The notes: generated by a model from the letters alone, not told the origin. Shown: positions 29,286 through 37,837, counted from the stretch's first letter. The stretch is DNA of 64,000 bases from Ectopseudomonas chengduensis (GCF_015712065.1 NZ_JACFYZ010000007.1:124001-188000), one strand, 5' to 3'. Program-made: numbers and translations.

Positions 29286-30296
29286 ATGAGCGAAAGAACC
29301 ACATCCTCCAACTGGGCCTTGGCCATCGTGCAGGCGCTGGAGCTGGGCGGCGTAGACTGCACCAGCCTGTTCGCCGAGCTGGGCATGGATTACGCCGCGC
29401 TGAACGACCCCGATGCGCGCTTCCCGCAGGACGGCATGACCCGTCTGTGGCAGCGCGCCGTGGCGCTGTCGGGCAACCCGGCGATCGGCCTGAACATGGC
29501 GCAAGTGGTGCGCCCGGCGTCCTTCCATGTGGTGGGTTATGCACTGATGTCCAGCCGCAACCTGCGTGATGGCTTCACCCGTCTGGTGCGCTACCAGCGC
29601 ATCATCGGCGAAGGCGCGGACCTGAATTTTTTGCCGCAACCCGACGGCTATGCGCTGACTCTAGCCATTCATGGCGACCGCCTGCCGCCGGCCCGGCAGA
29701 GTGCCGAGGCGTCCCTGGCGTACTGCCTGGCCTTTTGCCGCTGGATGACCGGCAAGCCCATTCGCCCGCGCGAGATTCGCCTGCAAGGTCCGCCACCTGC
29801 CGACCTGGCGCCCTACCAGCAGGTGTTTCAAGCACCGTTGAAGTTCAATGCCGAGCACTACGGGTTGATCTTCGAGCGTGGGGATCTGGATGCGCCATTG
29901 CCCAGTGCCAATGAGGCGCTGGCGCAACTGCATGACCGTTTTGCCGGCGAATACCTGGCGCGTTTCTGCAGCAGTCGCGTCACCCATCAGGCACGTCAGG
30001 TGCTGTGTCGCCTTTTGCCTCAGGGCGAGCCGCGGCGTGAAGTGGTAGCGCAAACGCTGCACCTGTCGCAGCGTACTTTGCAGCGGCGTCTGCAGGAGGA
30101 GGGCACCAGCTACCAGCAACTGCTCGATGACACCCGTCGTGAGCTGGCCGAGCAGTACCTTGGGCAGGTCGACCTGACCCTGCTGGAGGTCGCCTATCTG
30201 CTGGGCTTTGCCGATCCGAGCAACTTCTTCAGGGCGTTTCGCCGCTGGTTCGGTGAAACGCCTGGCGAATACCGCAGTCGTCGCGGGCTTGCATAG
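29286..30296 (+). CDS. AraC family regulator, OruR/ArgR-like with Arabinose_bd domain
   Basis: The regulator (336 aa) has an N-terminal sensor domain of the Arabinose_bd type (VVGYALMSSRNLRDGFTRLV, about residues 83-102) and a C-terminal AraC DNA-binding domain. That domain has HLSQRTLQRRLQEEGTSYQQ and VAYLLGFADPSNFFRAFRRW, ending GETPGEYR. This group includes regulators of lipid and fatty-acid related genes. The start is uncertain: ATG 29286 is used, and ATG 29253 would add eleven residues. It is divergent from the DUF962-HD pair, 130 bp away, and could control it. Confidence 0.85.
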   Translation: MSERTTSSNWALAIVQALELGGVDCTSLFAELGMDYAALNDPDARFPQDGMTRLWQRAVALSGNPAIGLNMAQVVRPASFHVVGYALMSSRNLRDGFTRLVRYQRIIGEGADLNFLPQPDGYALTLAIHGDRLPPARQSAEASLAYCLAFCRWMTGKPIRPREIRLQGPPPADLAPYQQVFQAPLKFNAEHYGLIFERGDLDAPLPSANEALAQLHDRFAGEYLARFCSSRVTHQARQVLCRLLPQGEPRREVVAQTLHLSQRTLQRRLQEEGTSYQQLLDDTRRELAEQYLGQVDLTLLEVAYLLGFADPSNFFRAFRRWFGETPGEYRSRRGLA

Positions 30297-30305
30297 CGCG
30301 CCTGC

Positions 30306-31760
30306 TCAATGGCGCCAGAGGGCCGGGAACAGCAGCACCAGCACGGTCAGGATTTCCAGGCGCCCGAGTAGCATGCCGAAGCTCAGCAGCCACTTGGCCA
30401 GATCGGGGATGGTGGCGTAGTTGCCAGCCGGACCGACCATCTCGCCCATGCCTGGGCCAACGCCTGAGACCATCGCCGCAGCGCCGGTCAGGGCCGTGAT
30501 CCAGTCCACCCCGCACATCGCCACCGCCAGTGCCAGGGTGGCGATGGTGATGGTGTAGAAGAAGGCGAAGGCGAGGATCGAACGAACGATGTCTTCATCC
30601 AGGCGGTGGCGGTTGTACTGTTGCTTGATCACCGCGCGGGGGTGAATGAGCTGCCTGAGGTTGGCCTTGAGCAGGATATAGGCGACCTGGAAGCGGAAGA
30701 TCTTCAGGCCGCCGGCGGTGGAGCCGGAGCAGCCGCCGACGAAACCCAGGTAGAAGAACATCATGCTGGCGAACGGGCCCCACAGGTGGTAGTCGCCCAC
30801 GGCAAAGCCGGTGGTGGTCATGATCGAGGTGATGTTCACCGCCACCAGGCGCAGCGCATCGAGCCAGTACAGGTCGGTGGTGAGCCATTTCCAGCCAGCC
30901 AGCACGAACCAGCTGCCCACCAGCAACAGCAGGAAACCACGCACCTGCGCGTCGCGAAACAGTGCACGGTAGTTGCCGCGCAGGGTGCTGACATAGAGCA
31001 CGAACGGCAGACTGCCGAGCACCATCACGACGATGGCGACCCAGTGAATCGCCGGTTCCTGCCATTTGCCCAGTGAAGAGTCGGATGTGGAGAAACCACC
31101 GGTGGCGATCGCCGACATGGCGTGGTTGATCGCATCGAACAGGCCCATGCCAGCCCACCAGAACGCCAGCACCGCGAGTGTGCTCAGGCCGACATAGGCC
31201 AGCACCATGTACTTGGCGACCATGTGCGAGCGCGGCATGACCTTTTCCGAGCGGTCCGACGACTCGGTCTGGAACAGGCGCATGCCCCCGATGCGCAGGA
31301 TCGGCAAGATCGCCACGGCCATGCCGATGAAGCCGATGCCGCCCAGCCAGTGCAGCAGTGAACGCCAGATCAGCGTACCCGGAGACATGTCGTCGAGGCC
31401 GCTGAATACGGTAGCGCCGGTAGCGGTGATGCCGGACATGCTCTCGAAGTACGCGTCGGTGATGCTCGCCCGTTCGGCGAAGATGAATGGCAAGGCGGCG
31501 AAGATCGACACCATCACCCAGCTTGACACCGTCAGCATGTACATGTCGCGGGGGCGCAGTTGCGTTTGTTGGGGTCTGCCCTGCGCGATCATGGCGATGC
31601 CGGTGAGCGCGGTGATCAGGCTCGACCAGAGAAAGGCATTGATGCCCTGCGGCTGCTCGAAGATCAACAGGGTGATCACCGGTACCAGCATGCTCAGCGC
31701 CAGGGTGACGAGGAAGATGCCGTTGATGAAGGCGAGGATGCGCAGGCTGGCTAGGGGCAT
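30306..31760 (-). CDS. trkH: TrkH-family potassium uptake protein, copy 2
   Basis: This K+ channel-like subunit (484 aa) works with TrkA in low-affinity potassium uptake at the inner membrane. Its four pore-loop filters are visible: SGITATGATVFSG, AIATGGFSTSD, IMTTTGFAVGDY and SGVGPGMGEMVG. It is highly similar to, and exactly as long as, the upstream trkH copy, only 3 bp away. The first filter has ATGA where the other has TTGS, and the fourth has GVGPGMG against NVGPGLG. The close spacing indicates an operon and an ancestral tandem duplication. Confidence 0.93.
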   Translation of the reverse strand: MPLASLRILAFINGIFLVTLALSMLVPVITLLIFEQPQGINAFLWSSLITALTGIAMIAQGRPQQTQLRPRDMYMLTVSSWVMVSIFAALPFIFAERASITDAYFESMSGITATGATVFSGLDDMSPGTLIWRSLLHWLGGIGFIGMAVAILPILRIGGMRLFQTESSDRSEKVMPRSHMVAKYMVLAYVGLSTLAVLAFWWAGMGLFDAINHAMSAIATGGFSTSDSSLGKWQEPAIHWVAIVVMVLGSLPFVLYVSTLRGNYRALFRDAQVRGFLLLLVGSWFVLAGWKWLTTDLYWLDALRLVAVNITSIMTTTGFAVGDYHLWGPFASMMFFYLGFVGGCSGSTAGGLKIFRFQVAYILLKANLRQLIHPRAVIKQQYNRHRLDEDIVRSILAFAFFYTITIATLALAVAMCGVDWITALTGAAAMVSGVGPGMGEMVGPAGNYATIPDLAKWLLSFGMLLGRLEILTVLVLLFPALWRH

Positions 31761-31763
31761 CGG

Positions 31764-33218
31764 TCAGTGTTTCCAGAAACTACGGGTGACCAGCACCAGT
31801 ACGGTCAGAATTTCCAGGCGGCCGAGCAGCATGCCAGCACTGAGTAGCCACTTGGCTGAATCCGGCAGGCTGGCGAAGTTGCCGGCCGGGCCGATGATCG
31901 GGCCAAGCCCTGGGCCGACGTTGCACACCGCGGTCGCGGCGCCGGTCAGTGCGGTGACCCAGTCCAGGCCGACCAGGGTCAGAGCCAGGGCCAGCACACC
32001 GATGGTGATGGTGAAGAAGAAGGAGAAGGTGATCAGCGAGCGGACGATCTCTTCATCCAGGTTGTGGCTGTTGTACTGCTGTTTGATCACCGCGCGTGGG
32101 TGCACCAGCTGCATCAGGTTGGCCTTGAGCAGCACGTAGGCGACCTGGAAACGGAAGATCTTCAGGCCGCCCGATGTCGAGCCGGAACAGCCGCCGACGA
32201 AGGTCAGGTAGAAGAACAGCAGCACGGCGAAACTGCCCCAGGTGGTGTAGTCGCCGAGGGCGAAGCCGGTAGTGGTGACCACCGAAGTGACATTCACCGC
32301 GACAATGCGAAAGGCGTCGAGCCAGGAGTAGTCCGAGTTGATCCACAACCAGGTGCCGAATACCAGCCAGGTCAGCAGCAGAAAGCCGATGAAGCCGCGA
32401 ACCTGATGGTCCTTGAACAGCGCCTGGCGATTGCCGCGGACAAAGGCGACATAGAGCATGAATGGCATGCCGCCGAGCAGCATCAGCACGACTGCCGTCC
32501 AATGCACGGCCGGTTCTGGCCAGTGCGCCAGGGACGCATCAGAGGTGGAGAAACCGCCTGTGGAAATCGATGCCATGGAGTGGTTGATGGCGTCGAAAGG
32601 GCTCATGCCCGCAGCCCAGAAGGCCAGAAACCCGAGCAGGGTCAGGGCCAGATAAATCAGCAACAAATACTTGGCGGCCATGTGCGAGCGTGGCATGACC
32701 TTTTCGCCCCAGTCCGAGGATTCGGTCTGGAACAGGCGCATGCCACCGACGCGCAGCAGCGGCAAAATGGCGACGGCCATGCCGATGAAGCCGATGCCGC
32801 CGAGCCAATGCAGCATCGAGCGCCAGATCAGAATACCGGGCGACATGTCATCCAGCCCGGTCAGTACGGTGGAGCCCGTAGTGGTAATGCCGGACATGGT
32901 TTCGAAGATGGCGTCGGTGTAGCTGATATGGGCGATCAGCATCATGGGCAGCGCGGCAAAGCTGCAAACCAAGGTCCAGCTCCCGGTCGTCAGCAGGTAC
33001 ATGTCACGCGGGCGTAACTGAGCGTTCTGCGGCCGGCCGGGAATAACCAGGGCGATCCCGGCGATCAGGGTGATCAGGCTTGACCAGAGAAAGGCATTGA
33101 GATCTTCAGGCTGCTCGAAGATCAGCAGGGTCAGCATCGGGATGGCCATGCTGATCGCCAGGGTAATCAGGAATATGCCGATGATGAAACCGATGATGCG
33201 CAGCGTCGGCAAGGCCAT
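31764..33218 (-). CDS. trkH: TrkH-family potassium uptake protein, copy 1
   Basis: This 484-residue membrane protein has four TrkH filters: SGITTTGSTVLTG, SISTGGFSTSDA, VVTTTGFALGDY and CNVGPGLGPIIG. The start at 33218 begins MALPTLRIIGFIIGIFLITL, aligning exactly with the second copy. A longer frame reaching 33317 was rejected for that reason. It imports K+ together with the TrkA regulatory protein, which is not in this window. It is first in the two-gene trkH operon. Confidence 0.93.
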   Translation of the reverse strand: MALPTLRIIGFIIGIFLITLAISMAIPMLTLLIFEQPEDLNAFLWSSLITLIAGIALVIPGRPQNAQLRPRDMYLLTTGSWTLVCSFAALPMMLIAHISYTDAIFETMSGITTTGSTVLTGLDDMSPGILIWRSMLHWLGGIGFIGMAVAILPLLRVGGMRLFQTESSDWGEKVMPRSHMAAKYLLLIYLALTLLGFLAFWAAGMSPFDAINHSMASISTGGFSTSDASLAHWPEPAVHWTAVVLMLLGGMPFMLYVAFVRGNRQALFKDHQVRGFIGFLLLTWLVFGTWLWINSDYSWLDAFRIVAVNVTSVVTTTGFALGDYTTWGSFAVLLFFYLTFVGGCSGSTSGGLKIFRFQVAYVLLKANLMQLVHPRAVIKQQYNSHNLDEEIVRSLITFSFFFTITIGVLALALTLVGLDWVTALTGAATAVCNVGPGLGPIIGPAGNFASLPDSAKWLLSAGMLLGRLEILTVLVLVTRSFWKH

Positions 33219-33366
33219 GTAGAGGGCTCTGGCGGGTTGGAAAATGCGCCATTCTACCTGCGGACGGGCGGCTGTAAACCGCAACGGTGGGGGCTTTACA
33301 AGCGCATCGCCGAGCATAGAATAGCCGCCAGTTGCCGACGTCCGTCGGTTTCCGAGTTCTCCTCAA

Positions 33367-33738
33367 ATGTCCGAAGCTAATCCCTGCCTTACGTGCGGCG
33401 CCTGCTGCGCGTTTTTTCGTGTGTCCTTCTTCTGGGGCGAGTGCCAATCCGCGGGCGGTAGCGTTCCGGACGAGCAGGTCATCCAGATCAGCCCCCATTA
33501 CGTCGCCATGCGTGGCACGGAGAGCAAACCGGCACGTTGCACCCAGCTGTTGGGCGACGTCGGTTGTGGTGTGCGTTGCACCATGTACGAACAGCGCTCG
33601 AGTAGCTGCCGCGAGTTCGAAGCGTCATGGGCGAACGGTGAGCACAACCCGCGTTGCGACGACGCGCGCAGGGCTTACGGTCTGCCCCCGCTCACTCCGC
33701 CGGTGCAGCCGGTGATGTCGCCCGACCGGGTAGCCTGA
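33367..33738 (+). CDS. YkgJ-family cysteine cluster protein
   Basis: The protein (123 aa) has the zinc- or iron-chelating CxxCxxCC-type cluster at its N-terminus (CLTCGACC, residues 7-14). Further cysteines are in ARCTQLLG, VGCGVRCTMY, SSCREFE and PRCDDAR. The family (UPF0153/YkgJ) has no firm function. It is divergent from the trkH operon, with 148 bp between the starts, the same layout as PAO1 PA3209/PA3210 (from memory). Confidence 0.9.
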   Translation: MSEANPCLTCGACCAFFRVSFFWGECQSAGGSVPDEQVIQISPHYVAMRGTESKPARCTQLLGDVGCGVRCTMYEQRSSSCREFEASWANGEHNPRCDDARRAYGLPPLTPPVQPVMSPDRVA

Positions 33739-33809
33739 CGGTATCTCAAGCCGCAGGTGAAGCAGGGCATCGCCTGATGCTTATCTGGCAGGATACCCGA
33801 AGCGCCTTT

Positions 33810-33990
33810 GTGGGAGCCCCGCCCCGGGGCGAGGCTTTTGGCTTTGCGGTGTTCTTACGATTCGCCGCGAGGCGCGGCTCCTACAGGGTAGGCCGGCGCC
33901 TGCGGGGTTTGTGTAGGAGCCCCGCCCCGGGGCGAAGATTCTTGCTTTGCGATGTTCTTGCGATTCACCGCGAGGCGCAGCGCCTACAGG
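33810..33990. repeat. Two REP pairs between ykgJ-like gene and nitroreductase
   Basis: GTGGGAGCCCCGCCCCGGGG (33810) pairs with CGCCGCGAGGCGCGGCTCCT (near 33870), and GTAGGAGCCCCGCCCCGGGG (33913) with CACCGCGAGGCGCAGCGCCT (near 33967). The two units are tandem copies about 103 bp apart. This explains most of the 340-bp gene-free stretch 33739-34079. Confidence 0.8.
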
Positions 33991-34019
33991 CTGATGCGCC
34001 GTCCCCCGCATACCGCTGA

Positions 34020-34043
34020 GCTTGCAGCTTGCAGCTTGCAGCA
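34020..34043. repeat. Heptanucleotide tandem repeat GCTTGCA x3
   Basis: GCTTGCA is repeated three times in tandem at 34020-34040, followed by a partial unit. It lies 37 bp before the nitroreductase start, near where its promoter or leader should be. Confidence 0.7.
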
Positions 34044-34079
34044 TTGAGAATGCGCCATCTTTGTTTTTGGAGGTGGCCG

Positions 34080-34640
34080 ATGGATGCCCTCGACGCTCTG
34101 CTCAACCGTGTTTCCGTTCCTCGCCTGGTCGAACCAGCCCCGGATGCCGCGCAGCGCGAGATGCTGTTTCGCGCAGCCCTGCGCGCACCGGATCATGGCC
34201 AGCTACGTCCGTGGCGTTTTCTGACGGTCGAGGGGCAAGCGCGTGAGCGTATGGGCGAGCTGTTCGCCGAAGCCCTGCAGGTCGCCGATGCGCATGCTGC
34301 GCCGGAAGCGCTGAACAAGGCGCGTGGCATGCCGCTGCGCGCGCCATTGCTGGTGGTGGTGATCGCCCGGGTTCAGGCTCACCCCAAGGTACCCGCTTCC
34401 GAGCAGGTGATAGCAGCCGGCTGTGCCGCGCATGGCATGCTGCTGGCCGCCCATGCTCAGGGTATCGGTGCGGTCTGGCGTACCGGCGACATGGCCTATA
34501 ACGCCCATGTGGCCAAAGGGCTGGGCCTGGCGGTGGACGAGCAGATCATCGCCTACCTCTACCTTGGTACACCGGAGCGTGAGCTGCGCCGCGCCCCGGA
34601 GGTCCGCGTCGAGGATTTCGTCAGCGCCTGGGAGGGCTGA
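34080..34640 (+). CDS. Nitroreductase family (YdjA-like) flavoprotein
   Basis: This compact FMN-dependent nitroreductase fold protein (186 aa) begins MDALDALLNRVSVPRLVEPA and contains AALRAPDHGQLRPWRF (phosphate and FMN contacts) and GCAAHGMLLAAHAQGIGAVW, with YLYLGTPERELRR near the end. The size and the RLVEPAP pattern resemble E. coli YdjA. The physiological substrate is unknown. GGAGG at 34069-34073 supports ATG 34080 over the upstream in-frame start at 34029. Confidence 0.9.
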   Translation: MDALDALLNRVSVPRLVEPAPDAAQREMLFRAALRAPDHGQLRPWRFLTVEGQARERMGELFAEALQVADAHAAPEALNKARGMPLRAPLLVVVIARVQAHPKVPASEQVIAAGCAAHGMLLAAHAQGIGAVWRTGDMAYNAHVAKGLGLAVDEQIIAYLYLGTPERELRRAPEVRVEDFVSAWEG

Positions 34641-34652
34641 GCGAAACGCGCT

Positions 34653-35981
34653 TCAGCCTGCCTGCTGTCTGGCCGGCAGGCTGAGCGTGGCGATGAAGCC
34701 GCCTTGCGGATGATTGCTCAACAGCAGTTCACCGCCATGACGTTGCGCCGCCCGCCGCGCGATAGCCAAGCCGAGGCCGTGGCCGGAGCCGCTCTGGCCT
34801 GGTGCGCGGAAAAACGGTTTACCCAATTGCTCCAGGTGTTCGCTGGCGACCCCTGGGCCATGGTCGCGCACGCTCAGCGTTACGTTTTGCCCCTGGCTTT
34901 GCACGCTGATGAGGACAGGTTGATCCGCTGGGCTGAAGCGCAAGGCATTGCGTAGCAGATTGTCCAGCGCGCGCTCCAGCATGTCTGGCCAGCCTTCCAG
35001 GCGTGCGCGCGGGTCGAGATCGATCTGCAGCTGTTGTTGCGGGGCGGTCAGGCGCGCGTCTTCCTGCAGGTTGCCGAGCAGGGCGGCCACATCGACGGGC
35101 TGTGCGGCGCCCGGATCCGCGTCCAGGCGGGCCAGGGCGAGAATTTCGCTGATCAGCGCTTCCAGTCGATCACACTCCTGACTCAGGCGGGGCCAGAGCC
35201 TTTCTCGCTCCGCGGCATCGGCGCGCTCCGCCAATGCCAGTGCAATACGCAGGCGCGCCAGGGGCGAGCGCAGTTCGTGGGAAACATCGCGCAGCAACTG
35301 GCGCTGGCTGCCGATCAAACCTTGCAGGCGCTCGCCCATGCGGTTGAAGTCCTTGGCCAGTAGGCCCAGCTCGTCGCGGCGCGTGGCCAGACGAGCCAGG
35401 CTGTTCTGTTGGTAGGCGGTCTGGCCGAGGTCATGCACGGCGCCGCGCAGGCGATCCAGCGGGCGGGTGATCGACAGCGTCAGCATCAGGCTGAACAGCG
35501 TCAACACCACCAGGGCAATGGCGATGGCGCTGAGTGGCCAGAACAGGCTGCCGCGGTGCCAGGCTGCCAGCTCCGGGTGTGGAATACGGTAGATGAACAG
35601 GTAGCTTTCGCCGCTTTCCGGGCTGGTGTATTCGGCGGTCAGGCGCCGCCATGGCAGGCGACGGTCGTCGCCGTGACGCGCCTCGAAGGCGGCTGCACGG
35701 GACGGAAAGGTGCCTTTGACCAGTTGCTGGCCGCTCTCGCCAAGCACCTGGGTGTCGATACGGTACTTGCGCTTGCGCTGTTCGAGAAAATCCTGGGCGG
35801 CTGCTGGCCCTTGCTGTTCATAGCGCTTGACCCACTTGCTATCGAGATCGTCAAGGCCTGGGTGCAGGCTCAGAATCCAGGCGTCCTGATTCAGGGCGCG
35901 GCCAAGCAGCAGCGACAGAGCGGCCACCAGGGCGATGCCCAGCCAGAAGGTCGCCAGAATGCGCCAGAACAGTGAACGCAC
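34653..35981 (-). CDS. cpxS: CpxS/CpxA-type envelope stress sensor histidine kinase
   Basis: The kinase (442 aa) has TM1 (about residues 8-28), a periplasmic sensor domain (about 30-145), TM2 (about 147-168) and HAMP (about 170-222). The H-box is RDVSHELRSPLARLR and the N-box NLLRNALRF. The ATP-lid glycines are in DHGPGV and GSGHGLGLAIA. It follows the spy/cpxP-like and cpxR genes on the same strand, the order of PAO1 PA3204-PA3206 (from memory). It should phosphorylate the neighbouring CpxR upon envelope stress. Its 3' end converges on the nitroreductase gene. Confidence 0.9.
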   Translation of the reverse strand: MRSLFWRILATFWLGIALVAALSLLLGRALNQDAWILSLHPGLDDLDSKWVKRYEQQGPAAAQDFLEQRKRKYRIDTQVLGESGQQLVKGTFPSRAAAFEARHGDDRRLPWRRLTAEYTSPESGESYLFIYRIPHPELAAWHRGSLFWPLSAIAIALVVLTLFSLMLTLSITRPLDRLRGAVHDLGQTAYQQNSLARLATRRDELGLLAKDFNRMGERLQGLIGSQRQLLRDVSHELRSPLARLRIALALAERADAAERERLWPRLSQECDRLEALISEILALARLDADPGAAQPVDVAALLGNLQEDARLTAPQQQLQIDLDPRARLEGWPDMLERALDNLLRNALRFSPADQPVLISVQSQGQNVTLSVRDHGPGVASEHLEQLGKPFFRAPGQSGSGHGLGLAIARRAAQRHGGELLLSNHPQGGFIATLSLPARQQAG

Positions 35982-36045
35982 GGTGATTCCTCATGCAAAA
36001 GCCGCCGGGCTCAGGGAGCGCGGCGGCGGGTCAGGGGGTGACGGA

Positions 36046-36459
36046 TCAGTTGGTCTTGCTGTCCTTCTCGGCTTTCCAGGCCTTGAATTCGGCCATTTCT
36101 GCGCGGCGAGCTTCCATTTTCTTCTGGTGCTCGTCGAAGGCTTTCTGCTGCTCGGGGTTGAGCAGGTCACGCAGGGCCTTGTGCTGGTCGGCGCGAGCCT
36201 TGTCCAGTTCCTTCTTCATGGCCTGCTTTTCGGCTTCCGGCAGTTTGTCCAGGTAGCGCTTGGTGATGTCGCGATGGGTCTTCATCTGCTCGCCCATCAG
36301 TTTGCGAAACTCTTGGCGTTGTTCCTTGCTCAGGTTCAGCTCCTTGAACATGCCGTGGCCGCGATCATGGTGGCGAGGGCCGCCGTCTTGCATGGGCATG
36401 GCGAAGGCCAGGGTCGGCAGGGTGGCAGCGAGCAGCAGGGCGGTGAGGGTCTTACGCAT
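36046..36459 (-). CDS. Spy/CpxP-family periplasmic LTxxQ protein
   Basis: The protein (137 aa) has a signal peptide (residues 1-20, ending LAFA) and a mature part that is nearly all charged helix. The two LTxxQ-type motifs appear as LNLSKEQRQEF and LLNPEQQKAF, followed by a Lys/Glu-rich tail. Spy and CpxP are ATP-independent periplasmic chaperones; CpxP also restrains the Cpx kinase. Its place between cpxR and cpxS supports a CpxP-like feedback role. The gene is preceded by a long hairpin repeat that separates it from cpxR. Confidence 0.88.
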   Translation of the reverse strand: MRKTLTALLLAATLPTLAFAMPMQDGGPRHHDRGHGMFKELNLSKEQRQEFRKLMGEQMKTHRDITKRYLDKLPEAEKQAMKKELDKARADQHKALRDLLNPEQQKAFDEHQKKMEARRAEMAEFKAWKAEKDSKTN

Positions 36460-36479
36460 GGTGATTCTCCTTGTCTTGA

Positions 36480-36619
36480 GAACCTGTTTTACGATCTAGC
36501 GAGCTAGAGTCATGCAAGGCGAAAACAGACGAGGAAGCGGAGTGTACTGTTGTACATGAGCATTCCGAGTCTGTTTTCAACGCAGCAGGGCCGACGCGCA
36601 GCAGGTCGTAAACAGGTTC
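36480..36619. repeat. Long hairpin repeat (copy 2 of 3), inside the cpx locus
   Basis: The ends GAACCTGTTTTACGATCT and AGGTCGTAAACAGGTTC are inverted. The core words TGCAAGGCGAAAACAGACGA, GGAAGCGGAGTGTA, TGAGCATTCC and CTGTTTTCAACGCAGCA follow the order of the repeat at 14728 although the ends differ. It lies between the cpxR stop and the spy-like start; the rest of 36620-36739 has no gene. Confidence 0.75.
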
Positions 36620-36739
36620 CGAGGCCGGTAAGTACCGGATGGGCTCATTATGCGGCGGTCAAGGTCAAGGGCAGTCAGCTGTGGGTAAAGCTTGGGTAAA
36701 GGCGATGTCGAGGGTTATTTACGCTGCGCCGGGGCGTAC

Positions 36740-37417
36740 TCACTGCGCGTAGTAATAGCCGCGGCTGCGCAGGGCGAGAATACGTGGGCGACCGTCCGGG
36801 TGCGGGCCGAGCTTCTTGCGCAGGTTGCTGACGTGCATGTCCAGGCTGCGGTCATACAGGGTCAGTTTGCGGCCCAGGGCCAGTTGCGCCAGCGCCTGTT
36901 TGTCCACCGGTTCGCCTGGTTGGCGCAGCAGAGCCTCCAGCAGGCGGCTTTCGGAAAGCGTCAGCGGAACGTCGTGCTCGCCGATACTCACCACGCCGCG
37001 GTTGGGGCTGAAACTGAGGTCACCCAGCTCCAGCTGGCTACTGGCCGGGGCAGGTGCAGTACGTCGCAGCACGGCACGCAGGCGTGCGGTCAGCTCGCGC
37101 GGATCGCACGGCTTGGCCAGGTAGTCATCGGCGCCCAGCTCCAGGCCGAGGATGCGATCCAGCGGCTCGCCGCGGGCCGACAACATCAGCACCGGTAAAT
37201 CCGGATGTTCACCACGCAACTGCTTGAGCAGCTCAAGGCCGCTGCCGTCCGGCAGCATCACGTCGAGCACCACGGCGTCAGGCGCCTGTGCTGAAAGGGC
37301 CTGACGCGCACCGCCTGCTTCGTGGCAGGCGGTGACCTGGAAACCTTCCTGGGTCAGCCAACTGGCGAGCAGCTCGCAGAGTTCCTGGTCGTCATCGATC
37401 AGCAGCAATCGGCTCAT
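36740..37417 (-). CDS. cpxR: CpxR-like OmpR-family response regulator
   Basis: The regulator (225 aa) has a receiver domain with acidic pocket Asp9 and Asp10, phospho-acceptor Asp52 (VVLDVMLPDG) and Lys102 (YLAKPCD). A C-terminal winged helix of the OmpR/PhoB type follows (SESRLLEALLRQPGEPVDKQ and YDRSLDMHVSNLRKKLG). With the downstream spy-like and sensor genes it forms a Cpx-type envelope-stress system. It lies 4 bp after a small membrane-protein gene on the same strand, so the operon probably starts upstream. Confidence 0.92.
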   Translation of the reverse strand: MSRLLLIDDDQELCELLASWLTQEGFQVTACHEAGGARQALSAQAPDAVVLDVMLPDGSGLELLKQLRGEHPDLPVLMLSARGEPLDRILGLELGADDYLAKPCDPRELTARLRAVLRRTAPAPASSQLELGDLSFSPNRGVVSIGEHDVPLTLSESRLLEALLRQPGEPVDKQALAQLALGRKLTLYDRSLDMHVSNLRKKLGPHPDGRPRILALRSRGYYYAQ

Positions 37418-37421
37418 GGCT

Positions 37422-37796
37422 TTAGTTGATCCATTCGCGGCGAGTCTTGCGTGAGCCTCGCAGCAGGGCGCCGAACATCATCGACACCAGGCTCAGGGCT
37501 GCGCCAAGGGCGAACCAGGTCTGTTCCTCGCTGAGCAGTCGGGGTTGAGCCTGCGCCTGGCTTTCCTTGAGCTGCAGGCGCAGGCGCTGATTTTCCTGGC
37601 GCAGGCGTTGCAGTTGCACGGCGCTGCTCGCTTCCTGCTCATTGCGCAGTTGCTCACTCTGCGCCAGGCGCTGTTCCAACACCTGGCTGTCGACCGCAGC
37701 TGCAGGGACGGACGGCTGAGCGGGTTGTTCTTCTGCCTGTACCGAAGCACAGGTCAGCATCACGGTGACCAGCAGGGACAGCGGGATCGAGCGCAT
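37422..37796 (-). CDS. Small envelope protein with coiled coil and C-terminal TM
   Basis: The protein (124 aa) has a signal-like N-terminus (MRSIPLSLLVTVMLTCASVQA). A long Gln/Leu/Glu-rich coiled coil follows (about residues 38-85, QLRNEQEASSAVQLQRLRQE and on), then a C-terminal TM helix (about 96-113) and a basic end KTRREWIN. This order gives a periplasmic coiled coil anchored near the inner membrane. I do not recognise a named family. Only 4 bp from cpxR, it is a likely member of the cpx operon. The start at 37796 is preferred to the long frame from 37919 because it creates a signal peptide. Confidence 0.75.
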   Translation of the reverse strand: MRSIPLSLLVTVMLTCASVQAEEQPAQPSVPAAAVDSQVLEQRLAQSEQLRNEQEASSAVQLQRLRQENQRLRLQLKESQAQAQPRLLSEEQTWFALGAALSLVSMMFGALLRGSRKTRREWIN

Positions 37797-37837
37797 CGCG
37801 ATTCCTTGTGTGCGAAAGCAGCGTGGGTGGCATTTCG

